64,000 bases of DNA from Cercospora beticola (Eukaryota; Ascomycota; Dothideomycetes; Mycosphaerellales; Mycosphaerellaceae): NCBI RefSeq assembly GCF_033473495.1, contig NC_088936.1, positions 4,712,001 to 4,776,000 on the forward strand. The letters run 5' to 3'. The notes beneath the pieces are model-generated. The model did not search any database, was not told the origin of the DNA, and saw nothing but the letters and a program-made list of their open reading frames with translations. Both the position numbers and the translations under genes were made by a program. Positions 11,846-22,296 of this stretch are shown piece by piece. Every line of letters starts with the position of its first letter. The stretch's first letter is position 1.

Positions 11846-13603
11846 CTACTGTTGAAGTAGAGTTTGGTTAGAGAGTAGATCATGGAGCCAAGAGTCGTCT
11901 TCTGCCGCTTTCAAATCTGTGTCAAGGGATGCAAGATCTTCGGTGAGGCCCAGAGGCTCCAAGTATACTGGATCATGGCCGTCACTTTGTGCCGTGTCCC
12001 GTTCGTACTGTTCCACGATCGCAGAGTAGCTTTCGTACCACTCCTCTATCGCTTTGTACGCGGCGATGATTTTCGTTGTGAAAGATGCTGCGTCCACTCC
12101 ATCTAGTGAGGCAGAGAACTTTTTCATCTTCCCAAAGTAGCATGGCAGCTTCAATTCGTCGCGGCTGAGTACAGCTCCGTACGTGTTTCCCGGTGCAGTG
12201 ACAGCCACGAAGAGTTTGGCGAGTATCATTAGAGCATATAGAACTCTTGGAGTGTAGAACAGTGGTGAAGTCGCGAATATTGTCTCCGGTGCCAGTCCGC
12301 TCACAATATCCAACACCGCATGGCATGAATCTTTGAGCGCGTATAATGCTGCGACGTGGTCCACTGTCACAACCGGGCTTGCAAAGTCTGCAGCTGCGAT
12401 GCGCTCAGGGATGAACGGTGCCGAGAATGTGGCTTTGTTCGTTGCAGTGTGCAACACTGGCTCATTGAGATATATCAAAGCCTGATGTCGATATATGAGG
12501 AGCTCGGGCTTCCTGATATCTGGTGGCAGCTGATGCGTCCAATTGTCAATCTCCTGGCGCAATTGAGAAACAGTAGCCTTCGCATAATCGCTTGCAAAGA
12601 CTGTGGGCTGCGACGTCTCGCACAGACCCAGACGTGTCACAGCACGATAGCATAGCAATTCAGCCTGGATGATCTCGCAAAATGTTCGCTGTGGCACCGT
12701 TCGAGCATGAGCCTTGACGTACGCCAAAGAAGTATCGTGATGAGGTGTCCACGGGTTACTATCCGGTCTTCGTATGACAGTAGTCATCGCCGAGCCAGTC
12801 ACAAAACAAGAGAGCCAAGTACGGCAGCCCACCAGTGAGAGATCTTGATCAGATCTTTCAAACCAGGTCCCAGGATCGTGCGTAACGTGCGAGCCGGCAA
12901 TCCCCAGATCAATAGCCATACTCGTCGAAAGCTGAACAATCTGCAGAATCGTCGCATGTTTACTGCCATATCTCATTCGGAACCAATAGCTCGCAATCAG
13001 CAGAGCTTGAGCAAGTTCCAAAGACCTTTCCCCAGCAGCAATAAGCCGACTAGCAAAATCCTGCATAGCTCGATCAACCAATTCAAGTTGAAGATCAAGC
13101 TCCAGAATCCCATTCGTTGGGAACGCCAGAATGGCTAACAGCAGAATCGGGTTCCCAGCACGCAGAACTTCCAGGTCCAGCGGCTCAGCATGCAGCAAAG
13201 GCAGAACTTTTGAATGCTGCTCATTATAAGCCTCGACAACCCTCAACTGCACCTTCCACTTCACCCTCTCATCAATAAACCTGAAATCAGCATTCGTGAC
13301 TTGAGCCGGACTCCTCTCATACCCAGGATCCACTCGTACATCATCACTCAGCTTCCTCTTCTTATTCGCGTCCGGTTCGGGAGAGGCATTCGCCAAATTT
13401 TGAGCTTGTAACGCATTCGTCAATTCCTGGACCTGAGCTTCCAGAGCAGCAATTCGATCTCTCTGTAATCTTCTCATCGCGGGAATGCATTCTTTCCCAG
13501 CGCGGTAGCACCGCTCACAAGACTCATCCCCAGCATCTTCGCTAGGTTCGCAACGTGCTTTGAGGACGTGGCAGTTTTCGCAGGCTCGACGGCGTTTTTG
13601 CAT
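11846..13603 (-). CDS. Zn2Cys6 (Gal4-type) transcription factor
   Basis: A fungal binuclear zinc-cluster regulator of 585 residues in one exon. The N-terminus carries the cluster CENCHVLKARC followed by CERCYRAGKEC, with six cysteines in the C-x2-C-x6-C ... C-x2-C-x6-C arrangement, preceded by the basic KRRR. A coiled-coil-like leucine-rich stretch (IAALEAQVQELTNAL) follows and could allow dimerisation. The rest matches the general shape of the fungal transcription-factor middle homology region. It lies 230 bp upstream of the P450 start on the same strand, so it may control that gene. The target metabolite is unknown. The single exon and intact frame suggest a functional gene. Confidence 0.9.
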   Translation of the reverse strand: MQKRRRACENCHVLKARCEPSEDAGDESCERCYRAGKECIPAMRRLQRDRIAALEAQVQELTNALQAQNLANASPEPDANKKRKLSDDVRVDPGYERSPAQVTNADFRFIDERVKWKVQLRVVEAYNEQHSKVLPLLHAEPLDLEVLRAGNPILLLAILAFPTNGILELDLQLELVDRAMQDFASRLIAAGERSLELAQALLIASYWFRMRYGSKHATILQIVQLSTSMAIDLGIAGSHVTHDPGTWFERSDQDLSLVGCRTWLSCFVTGSAMTTVIRRPDSNPWTPHHDTSLAYVKAHARTVPQRTFCEIIQAELLCYRAVTRLGLCETSQPTVFASDYAKATVSQLRQEIDNWTHQLPPDIRKPELLIYRHQALIYLNEPVLHTATNKATFSAPFIPERIAAADFASPVVTVDHVAALYALKDSCHAVLDIVSGLAPETIFATSPLFYTPRVLYALMILAKLFVAVTAPGNTYGAVLSRDELKLPCYFGKMKKFSASLDGVDAASFTTKIIAAYKAIEEWYESYSAIVEQYERDTAQSDGHDPVYLEPLGLTEDLASLDTDLKAAEDDSWLHDLLSNQTLLQQ

Positions 13604-14164
13604 ATTTTGGAAATCAACTTGAGTGTTCTTGCTGTACTTTTTCGCAGACTCCCTCAGAAATATGGCTCACGGTACTGACAGATTAGCTTTCTCCAAAAAG
13701 GTACATGTAGTCATGAAGCGCGTGGCAACAGTCCTCGAACTCCGCCTCTCTCGCTTCAAAGCAATGCTTCTCGGAGCTGAGCTGCAGAGGCGCAGCAACT
13801 CGCAACAGGCGACATTGGCAGCTTGCTTGCCAAGTCATAGTCTAACCAGAATCCTTCGAAGCTGAGGTGACGAGTCGTAGACGTCGGTCAAGCAGCTTGG
13901 CGACGCCTTCGAGGTTCCTCCGCGTCACGTGTAGAACTAGAAGAATAGAAGGAACAAGGAAGGATTCAATCCGATGTGCAGACGTGCATAACGCACATGG
14001 CAATCTCGTGGCACGCTGCAGAGACACAGTTATTTTCAGGCTAAAATGCTAAATCGTGTCATGGACTTTCGTTTCTTCGTAAACCTCGTCAGTCGTGCCG
14101 CATCGCCATTTTCACGCTCGAACGCTTCAATGTTTTCACCAGGAATCCCAAGAGCGCCGCTTTC
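13604..14164. other. Intergenic region
   Basis: About 0.56 kb between two minus-strand genes. Open frames are short and unlike known families. Confidence 0.45.
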
Positions 14165-15975
14165 TCAAACGCCATCGCTAAGCATGCGGGCTAGAACCAA
14201 AATTTCGCGCCTCTGTGTTATTTTCAACGACCATATCGACGGCAAATGTTTGCCCAGGTGTCCATGAACATCCTCGCATCTAGAAATCGTTAGCCTTCGA
14301 ACCATGACACCTAATCGTCGAGCAGATTTACCATTCGTCGTTGCAAATGGCAATACCGGCTCCCCACGAGCATTCACTGGTGGCAAATATCCAGAAATGA
14401 AAACCGAAGGCTCCGGACTCAGCTTCGCCAGACTCACAAGCCCATTGCTTTGCAACTCAGCCCAGTCCGCATCCCAGATGTATTTCGTAACGAATGCCGT
14501 CCAGATTGGCACACCCGCCCTCGGTCCACGAAGAGGTGAAGCCTCGATACGCACAACTTTTGAAGCACTATCACGGATGATTTGCAAAGCATGTCGCATC
14601 TCGCCATGTCGAATCTCACCGGCGAAGAGCATCTTCTCGCCTCCCTCGCATTTCTCAAGAGGTAAATCTTCCAGTAGGATCCGGTGTGCGATACCTTCGT
14701 GATCTTGATGTTTCATCGCCACAAAAGTGTTGTAAAACAGCACCATTCTCTCATGAAGGAAGAAGTTGAGGCGTGCCCATAGAGTGTGTCTCTCACTTCC
14801 ATGTCGGACGCGACAAAGTTTGAGCAATGACCCCTCCCGAATGATTTTTAGTTTCGTCAATCGTTCTGAATAATGCAATGGTTGGCCGTATGCATCGAGG
14901 GCCATGATCAGGATGATCGCGCGAAAGTCCTCAGGTCGGTAGTACAGGCGTACCCATGTTCGATCTTCATCGAACGACAATTGCATGGCTTGCTGGAATC
15001 CGGTCGTAGCTATTGCTTCGAGAGCTTCTGGGGCGGGATCGCCATAGCACTTTGAGCGATCCAGGGACTGATACTCACTCTTGTATCGACTGGTAGGAGA
15101 GCTGCCGTCGAATACACTCTGGGCCCAATGAGGTGCCGAGGCGGACTGGCCAGGAAAGTAGGGGTTGCTGGAGTAAGACGTGTGACTGGACATCGTCTGC
15201 GAAGAGCCTGAAGAGAAAGTGCTGAAGATAGGCGAAACCAGTGGGGAGGTCGGAGATACTGGGAGTGGAGGGTCTGGCGCATGCATGCCTTGTGGGCGCT
15301 CGAACATCAGGTCTTCCGATATTACGGTTGGGCTTGTAGGTATTCGAACTACAGTCGGCCTGCTTCCTGCTCTCGGCCTCGGTGTGCGTGCTCCTGCAAA
15401 CGCGTCAGTACAATGCATCATACTAGATGAAAAACGGCCACTGCACCAGATGTCTCAAGCAATTCATGATCGTCAGACACGTTTCGCAGCCTCTGCTGTG
15501 TCGCAAGTAGTCGAGTCACCTCTCGACGCAGCTGACTCAGATTTGGAGGGCTTTCCCGTTCTAGAACATCATTCTGTGCATCGAGAAAGTCTCTGTAGAG
15601 TTCCAACCTTTCCAACAATCCAATGCGTTCTTGACGACCCAGTTGATGTTCCAGATCCTCCCACGCTCTTTCCTCAGAACGTAGCCGTGACCTCGCAAAC
15701 ATATCAAACACATCTTGCGTAGTGTATCTGAGACTTCGGCGCAAAAGGCCAAGGTCGTCTTTGATTCGGTAGAACGAAGGTCCATGAATCTGCGTGTTCT
15801 CCAATCCGTGTATCTTTCGCAACTCAGAACTGAGCCCAAAGAGCTCAGAAATGATAGCCGTAATCCTTGTAGCATGTCGTGACAAGGCGTCGCGCAGTCG
15901 GTAGAGTCCCGAGCCAGCATCATCGCAGTCCAGTGCAGACTCAAGCAGCGTTCGCTCACGCTGGTGCTCTGCCAT
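14165..15975 (-). CDS. Uncharacterised fungal protein with coiled-coil N-terminus
   Basis: Function is not recognised. Two exons, 15447-15975 and 14165-15393, are joined across a 53-bp intron (gtgcag to ttgcag, with a ctgac branch site), giving about 585 residues. The first 170 residues are helical and charged, with heptad-like stretches (ISELFGLSSELRK, LGRQERIGLLERLELYRD). A Pro/Ser-rich linker follows, and then a basic-and-aromatic C-terminal domain of about 300 residues with FFLHERMVLFYNTFVAMK and EDLPLEKCEGGEKMLFAGEI. The helical head resembles a widespread family of unannotated ascomycete proteins, from memory only. The start at 15975 (MAEHQRERT) is chosen as a clean ATG; an upstream exon cannot be excluded. 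Confidence 0.6.
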
Positions 15976-17496
15976 CTTATTCGCTGGTACGAGCTTCGCG
16001 CGCTTGCGCTTGCGATACCTCCGCCTTCGCAACTCGAGTCATTGGCCGTGTAGAGCTTCTGGCGCGCGCGCTATGCCTCAGGCACGCGAGGATAGTGGTG
16101 TGCACGGTATGCGTGACTGGAGTCGAGCACGGGATGATGGACAGAGGCTCACCGGAAGGGCGCTCGAAATTTCCAACCTTCGTGCTCCTCTTCCGGTACG
16201 ACGTGACTGTGAGCCGCTTGCCGCGCTTGTGGAGCTGGCGATGGCTGATTGGGGCTTCATTTGACCGGTGAAGGGCTGACATCAAGCAGTTTTCTTCCTC
16301 GTCTTTGCCAGCACATGCGACATGGAGTCTCTTTTCTTCATGTGAGCCTCGAGGGAATGTCGGAGTAGACTTGCCTTGTTTCAATGCAGTCCAGCCAGGC
16401 GTGTGAAAGCCAAAAGGAAAACATGCCTACCTTGACAACCTACCAGCTGAGCTTGGCGACCAGGGACCTACTCGCTATGCAGCAAGCAGAGTGCAGTCGC
16501 AGAGTAATTGCGACCGGTCGCTCAATGCCGATGTAGAGATACGATGGGCGGTGTGGTCAGAAGCCTCTCGAAGAGAAATGCGCAATGTGGCCATGGCATC
16601 GCCATCTGGATTGAGACTCCGCCAGCCTCAATCTCGTACAAAACACGCAAGAGCGGGCAGTAAAGTTCACAAGACGACATGTGAACAGCGAGGCCTGGAC
16701 CGCAGTGGTGACTCAAAAAGAGTACACTGGAAAGTAAGAGAGAAGAGAAGTGATGAGGTCGATTGAACGGGAGGTCTGAAACCAATATACGAGCCGAGAG
16801 ACTCCGCCACACACCACCAACAACGACCGTGCACGAGACCTTCTTCCTCAGGCACAGAGCCTCCCACCCACCTTACTTAAAGGAACCGTACTCATGGATC
16901 CAATCATATGCCTCGGACCGCCGAAGCCATCAATTGCGATGGCAAAGCGACTGCAGACCAATCTCAAAGCAGTAGCACCCACTACCCCTAGCTTAGGCAA
17001 CCACTTCCAACATCCAACAAGTTGACCCGATTAGTGGAGAACGTGGTGTAAGACGGGAAGAAACGAGAAGATGCTTGGTTCTTGAGATCACGCCTCAGCC
17101 AATTGACTGAAAAAGGCGTCTTATGCTCATTCCCAACGACTAAAAACAGTAATAGCAGCAGCGTCTCCAACTCAGCCGCACACTAATAGGGTATCTTCGC
17201 AATCTCATGTCCTCAAAGAAACGCCAAATGCTAGCACAGGCTAGGCTCAACGAGCAGGTTCTGGCACTCCTTCTCATGACCTTGCCAGATGATGATATGC
17301 AAACAATTAACACACAATGCAGTCCGCGATTCCAACGTCCCTAATGCTGTCAGACAGTCTCAAACTGTCAAGGATGTCGAGAAGATGTCGTCGTCGTCAA
17401 TCCCGAGGGAAACCCGCTCCGAGTACATGTATCCCAACGCCATATCCGTTACCATGCCCCTCATTACATATGCAGGTCGTGTCTGGTGGTTTGAGC
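15976..17496. other. Long intergenic region (1.5 kb)
   Basis: No gene is supported. Open frames on both strands are short, overlap one another and have biased composition without recognisable motifs. It includes the 5' flank of the uncharacterised gene to the left and the 3' flank of the next minus-strand gene. Confidence 0.45.
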
Positions 17497-18135
17497 TCAC
17501 AAGAACTCATACTCTTCCTCGTCTGCGTTACGAAGGATCACCAGGCCATCGGCATCGGTCTTCTTGCCTCGCTTCTTCTTCTCCGGGCTCATGATGACAG
17601 CTTCACCGTCTGAGTCCAACATCTCATACTCCTTCTTCACGAGCTTGGCGGTCTCGCGGTCCTCGAACTTCTCCACGGCCTTTGCGAGGGCGACGTTGAG
17701 GATCTGGCTGCCTTGACTTGGCGAGCGGGCTGCATCAAAGGAATAGGTGACGCCGGCGTCGACGGGTGGGGAGGGAGTGTCGTCGTACTCGTCCGAGTTG
17801 CTACCTGATGAGTCGTCCGTAATGGCTGCACCTTCGAGCATATCGTGCTTGCGGGCGACCTTAGCTCCGTGAGCTAATGAAGCTACCGCACTCTTGTTCT
17901 CGCGCCGCTTGAAGCTGTACTCGCTGTTGTGTGTCAGCTATAGTGGGGCAGATAGGATGCAAGCTATATGGAATACTGACGTCTCGGAAGGACGATGAGG
18001 TCGGGGCTTCGCAGGAGCACGGCCTACACCTCCCGTTGAGCCGAGTGCCCACTTGTGCTTGTGAGAAGCATCGCGCTTGTAGTCTTGAGCAGTGGCGCGG
18101 AGGTCGGCGTTGGAGAAGGTCTGCTCAGAGGACAT
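17497..18135 (-). CDS. Small acidic/basic fungal protein of unknown function
   Basis: Two exons, 17981-18135 and 17497-17923, with a 57-bp intron (gtcagt to caacag) give about 193 residues. The product begins MSSEQTFSNADLRATAQDYK, has a basic HKHKW region, then YSFKRRENKSAV, an acidic Ser/Asp stretch (DDSSGSNSDEYDD), a helical part (ALAKAVEKFEDRETAKLVKKEY) and a Lys-rich segment (EKKKRGKK) before the acidic end EEEYEFL. The Lys-rich segment could be a nuclear localisation signal. No domain is recognised. It may be conserved among ascomycetes because the splice joins two well-ordered segments, but that needs a comparison I cannot run. Confidence 0.65.
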
Positions 18136-19160
18136 GATGAGGGGTTTCGAGCTGTTGCGAGCTCGGTGTTGGGGGAATGTAGTGTTTGAACGTCCTATGT
18201 TGCGATCTGGCTGCAGAGGAGTGGCCTAGACCTGAATGGACACCTTGGTGTCTGTTGATAGTTGGATAGTATTAGAGTCGGACAGAACAGGGACGAGGTG
18301 TCGTAGGTGGATGTCTTTGTGACGTCCGGGTCAGCAAGACAAAGAGACAGCAACAACAGCTCGTGATAGGGTGGATGTGACGACTGGATCAAAGAGGTTC
18401 GCGGTGTTTATCAGCAGGTAGGCGTGACTCGTCGTTGCGGAGCTGAGTCACGAGGTGATGTAAGGCGTGGCTTCCGAGGGCCGTTGAGCGTTGTGATCGC
18501 GGTGTCGCGTCTCGGACGTGTTTGTGAGGTATGACTGTGACAGAAGACGAAGCTGGAAGGCAGTTGTTTGAGTCTCAATCAATAGATGGCGTTGCACAGA
18601 GCACAAAGCACGTCAAAGACGATCGAGAGCTGCCTTTATCCAGGTCATCTGGTTTGACTCTTACCTCGTTCCGGCCACGGACGTGTGGGGAGCAGGCGAT
18701 AAGCACGAAGCAGCGCGATCCCGTGGCGCAGGAGGCCCACGCCCATGCTCTCCGTCATGGCTGCGAGATATCAGGAACGTGGCTGTACGACTGGTGCACG
18801 GATCCGGCGGCAGTTGTTTGTTATGCTTGCTTGCCTCGGGGTGACGAGAGCAGCCTGGCAGCGATTGCGATTGCTGGGGCTTTGTCTGCTCCGTCACAGT
18901 GGTGAGGTTCCTACGCGCGCGGCCGAGCTCCGATGACGTGCGGGTCTAAATCGGGACGGAGCGCGTTGTCCCACCATGATTGCACGTGAAGCTTTGGTTC
19001 AGCCTTGATTCGCCGCAGTACGGCGACGTGCTGGGTCTGCTGATGTGAACGCATCGCGGCCATCGTCCACCTTCACACAGGCCGTGGGCAAGACCAGAAA
19101 GTCGGTGACACAGAGCTTGAGTTGTGCGAGGATGATCGCGCTCACACCCTCGCGCTCTTC
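18136..19160. other. Intergenic region (1.0 kb)
   Basis: No gene is supported. Short frames on both strands have no recognisable domains. Confidence 0.45.
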
Positions 19161-19756
19161 CTACTCCTCTTCCGCCTCGCCAGCTTCGCTGGGCAGCACA
19201 GCCGGGAACCAGCCATAGGTGGAGAAGTCGACTGTCCGTTCGCCTAGGGAGCCACGGCCAACTTGCACTCCTTCTGCGAGCAGGGCGGTTTCCTGATTAG
19301 CTGCACCATTCGCCCCTCTTGAGGCGCTGTCAGCTGGACATTCCAGCGGAGGTAGAGGATCATCACCATGACGATGGGCACTTGCCTCTGGCTGATGATT
19401 CCTTTTGAGTTGATCACTCGCTGCCAAGGGACCGTGTCGCCGTTGTAGCGAGCGTCTGGCTGGTCTGCTGCGCTGGGCAGATACTTGAGGCAGATGCCAA
19501 CTTGGCTGAAACGGACATGATCAGAATGTCGGTCTGTCTTGGGTGTCGTGTTCTTCTTCTCCATACCGTGGGCGCTCGCTATCAACCACGATTGAGCCTC
19601 TGGTCGCATCGATCGTGAGCTGTCGATCAGAAATACTCACGGATACCCCAATAGAGTCGCAATGTGGCCGTAACTCGTCACCGAGCCGTACGGCACTTGC
19701 TGGACAGCCCTATAGACCATCGTATACCATGACGCTGCCTCATCAGATCGAGGCAT
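19161..19756 (-). CDS. Alkyltransferase-like (Atl1/MGMT DNA-binding domain) protein
   Basis: Atl proteins bind O6-alkylguanine and hand the lesion to nucleotide excision repair; they resemble methyltransferases but lack the acceptor cysteine. Exons are 19641-19756, 19386-19505 and 19161-19326, about 133 residues. The first exon reads WYTMVYRAVQQVPYGSVTSY, the winged-helix arginine-finger region reads VPWQRVINSKGIIS, and the last exon ends with GWFP. The position of the PCHR cysteine in MGMT is replaced by Trp in VPWQRV, which defines the Atl group. The second intron uses a GC donor (gcaagt). The stretch that normally reads like YARQVG is only QVG here, and the 135-bp first intron may hide a mini-exon. 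Confidence 0.82.
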
Positions 19757-19939
19757 TGTGGTCGCCGTTCACATGTTGGTGATTGTAATTCTGATCGAAA
19801 TGCACGAACGGTTTTGTGCGCTCGGCGCGCGGAACCAAAGTCGCGCTAGTGCGTCACCCGTCAAGATCGCCCTTCACTTTCACGACTTGCGCTGCTACAG
19901 ATCCACTGCTTGAATAGTTGTTCGCAATACCGTGCAGAT

Positions 19940-20932
19940 ATGGGTCTCGCCGACTACCTTGCACAGAATTACCTCTCAGCAGAAAAGCCGGCCAAAAAGC
20001 GCAAGAGAAAGGAGAAGGCGCAAGCCGAAGGTCTCACGATCGAGGACGACGAAGCACAAAACTGGACGAATCCCACGCAAACCAACGACGATGACGATGA
20101 TGCACCGGTCATAGTAGGAGGCACGCTAGCAGGCGGGTTGAACAAGCCGGTGAAGAAATCAAAATGGATCAAAGTGGGCGCAGAAGCACCCAAAGATTCG
20201 GAGCAAGCGGCAGCGGATGCCATTCTTGCAGATGCGCAAGCAGAATCGCGAGCGCGCGCACAACAAGACGACGATGACCCGACACTTGTTGGAGAGAATG
20301 GAGCAGACTACGATGGACCCGTCATGCAGAATGGCGCACTGGCAGGCCTGCAGACTGCCGCGCAAGTCTCGCGAGCGCTGAAGAAGAAGCAGAAAGCAGA
20401 GATGAAAGCTATGCAGGATGCGGATCTGGCGTCGGGAGGTCTGGCACAGCAGACAATATACCGTGATGCATCGGGACGAATGATCAACGTGAAGCAAAAG
20501 CAGGATGAAGCAGAGGAGAAGAAGAGGGAGGAGGAGCGGAAAGCAAAGGAGGAGCTGGAGAGTCGCAAGGGAGATGTACAACGGCGGGAGAAAGAAGAGA
20601 GAAGGCGAGATCTCGAGGAGGCGAAGGTCATGACTGTGGCAAGAGGAGCGGATGACGAGAAGATGAATGCGGAACTGAAGGAGAGGGAGAGGTGGAATGA
20701 CCCCATGGCACAGTTGCTGGCAACGAAGAAGAGCAGTGGGAAAGATGGGAAGAGCAAAGGTGGGAGCAAGACATATCAAGGTGCATTCGAACCGAATCGA
20801 TACGGAATCAAGCCAGGCTGGAGATGGGATGGAGTGGATCGAAGTAATGGATTCGAGAGGAAATGGTTCGCCGCGAGGAATAAAGCCAAGGACCGAGCAG
20901 CACTGGAAGTTGCATGGGAAATGGACATATGA
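19940..20932 (+). CDS. CWC26: Pre-mRNA-splicing factor Bud13/Cwc26
   Basis: Bud13 is a subunit of the RES (retention and splicing) complex of the activated spliceosome, in the nucleus. The 330-residue product is one exon. It starts MGLADYLAQNYL, has a Lys-rich early segment (KKRKRKEKAQ), a long charged helical middle (EEKKREEERKAKEELE), and the diagnostic C-terminal motif NRYGIKPGWRWDGVDRSNGF followed by the end EKKW-like ERKWFAARN. Chosen start is the ATG at 19940, ten codons inside the longest frame. It is divergent from the Atl1-like gene with about 180 bp between the starts, which suggests a shared promoter. Confidence 0.92.
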   Translation: MGLADYLAQNYLSAEKPAKKRKRKEKAQAEGLTIEDDEAQNWTNPTQTNDDDDDAPVIVGGTLAGGLNKPVKKSKWIKVGAEAPKDSEQAAADAILADAQAESRARAQQDDDDPTLVGENGADYDGPVMQNGALAGLQTAAQVSRALKKKQKAEMKAMQDADLASGGLAQQTIYRDASGRMINVKQKQDEAEEKKREEERKAKEELESRKGDVQRREKEERRRDLEEAKVMTVARGADDEKMNAELKERERWNDPMAQLLATKKSSGKDGKSKGGSKTYQGAFEPNRYGIKPGWRWDGVDRSNGFERKWFAARNKAKDRAALEVAWEMDI

Positions 20933-21141
20933 GCGCATTATATGGACCATTCTTCAAAAGCAATGCTACAATCAAGACCATCTATCGACTACGCGCAAAA
21001 TCCCAAACGCCGTCATACCCTCAGTGAGGCCGCGTTGCGCTCACGGCCGAGAGAGGAAAAGCACCTGCTCCCCCACGAAGAAATCTTGCAGCAGAACTAG
21101 ATCCAGCTGATGACTCCCTCTCAAGATTCCTCACCGACATC

Positions 21142-21993
21142 CTACCGCTCCCTCAACAACCCAATCTCCTTCCCCATCGCTCCAAAATCATTCCCCCTGA
21201 ACCTCCACTGCGGCAGCGGCGAAGACTTCATACAATCCTCACATTCACTAGTATGAACCTTCAGAAACCACACAACAAATCCCATAGTAATCCCCTTCGG
21301 ATTCTCCAACCGGAAAACTTTTCGCAGCCGCTCGCACTTGAAATCCAGCGTCTCGCAGGGCGGCTGCATAACAAACATCTTCCTCCAAGAAGCGTCTTTC
21401 CTACACATGGCCTTCCATTCCGGGATTGTCCTTGGTCCGAAATGCTTGGTAGTTGTTGCTCCGATACCAACGCCCAACATAGCGATACTGATATGATGCG
21501 GGTAATGTAGCGGTTCGGCGATGAGGCCGCGATGGATGAAAGAGTATTCTGTGGTGTTATTCGCTGCTTTCAGAGGCACGAGGTAGCGGTGTAGTAGAGG
21601 GTTGGGTTTCGGGATGAGAGGCTTTTTCGAGGAGACTTGTTGCCATTTGCCGAGGGAGTTGTCGAAAGGAGTGGAGACGAGGCTGAGATTGACGGTGACG
21701 ATGTCGGTGTCGCCTAGGTCGAAGCTGCTGCGGAACTCTACGAGCTCGGTTGATGAGGGGCGAAGGTAGAGTTTTTCTTGGAGATCTTTGCTTGCGATGG
21801 CGTACTTCCAGGTGTGGCATACTCGCTGGTTGACCAGGATCTGGTTCGCTGGAAGGTGTCCGACAATATTTTCAATTAATTCTGGCATGGAGAATACTTG
21901 GTCTATGGCGGGCGTAGGGGCCTCCTCATCCGAGACTTGAGGTGGTTTTACGGCGTCCGATATGGCCGACATGGTTGCGATGGTTCTGGACAT
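21142..21993 (-). CDS. F-box-like protein, copy A
   Basis: A 283-residue product in one exon. The region FSMPELIENIVGHLPANQIL followed by NQRVCHTWKYAIASKDLQEKL has the spacing of an F-box, the motif that binds Skp1 in SCF ubiquitin ligases. Further on are RKMFVMQPPCETLDFKC and a C-terminal part typical of fungal F-box proteins of this size, with no LRR or WD repeats. A partner substrate is unknown. A smaller paralog lies just upstream on the same strand at 22297-23012. They share VxNQRVxHxW-type F-box residues and the MF-x-x-QPPC motif. Confidence 0.75.
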   Translation of the reverse strand: MSRTIATMSAISDAVKPPQVSDEEAPTPAIDQVFSMPELIENIVGHLPANQILVNQRVCHTWKYAIASKDLQEKLYLRPSSTELVEFRSSFDLGDTDIVTVNLSLVSTPFDNSLGKWQQVSSKKPLIPKPNPLLHRYLVPLKAANNTTEYSFIHRGLIAEPLHYPHHISIAMLGVGIGATTTKHFGPRTIPEWKAMCRKDASWRKMFVMQPPCETLDFKCERLRKVFRLENPKGITMGFVVWFLKVHTSECEDCMKSSPLPQWRFRGNDFGAMGKEIGLLRER

Positions 21994-22296
21994 CTGTTCT
22001 TCTTGACGGAGTGGGTTTACTCAGAGACGATTTGTGTGAGAGCAGGATGGGCGCGATGAATGATGCAAACGTGGTTTATATTCCACCTCTGTCCTCAAAG
22101 ACTTGCGTCCTAAGGACGACATATTCTGAATTCTACCTTCCGGCTGATCCGTGGTTCTGCGTCCTGTTCAATGCGGCCTCATGCCCAAGACCATCAAAAC
22201 TCTCAGCGCACTGGCATCGTGCAGCATATTGGAGGCGCAGTCTTGCTGTCGAGAGCTGCAACGCAAGGTTCACAGCTTTGCGTTTCCCAGGAGAAT
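21994..22296. other. Intergenic region between F-box paralogs
   Basis: About 0.3 kb separating the two minus-strand F-box genes. Nothing else seen. Confidence 0.4.

Noticed and set aside
20159..20950. Long minus-strand frame opposite BUD13
   Set aside because: It is Leu/Pro/Ser-rich, as expected from the complement of a Lys/Glu-rich gene; there are no motifs.
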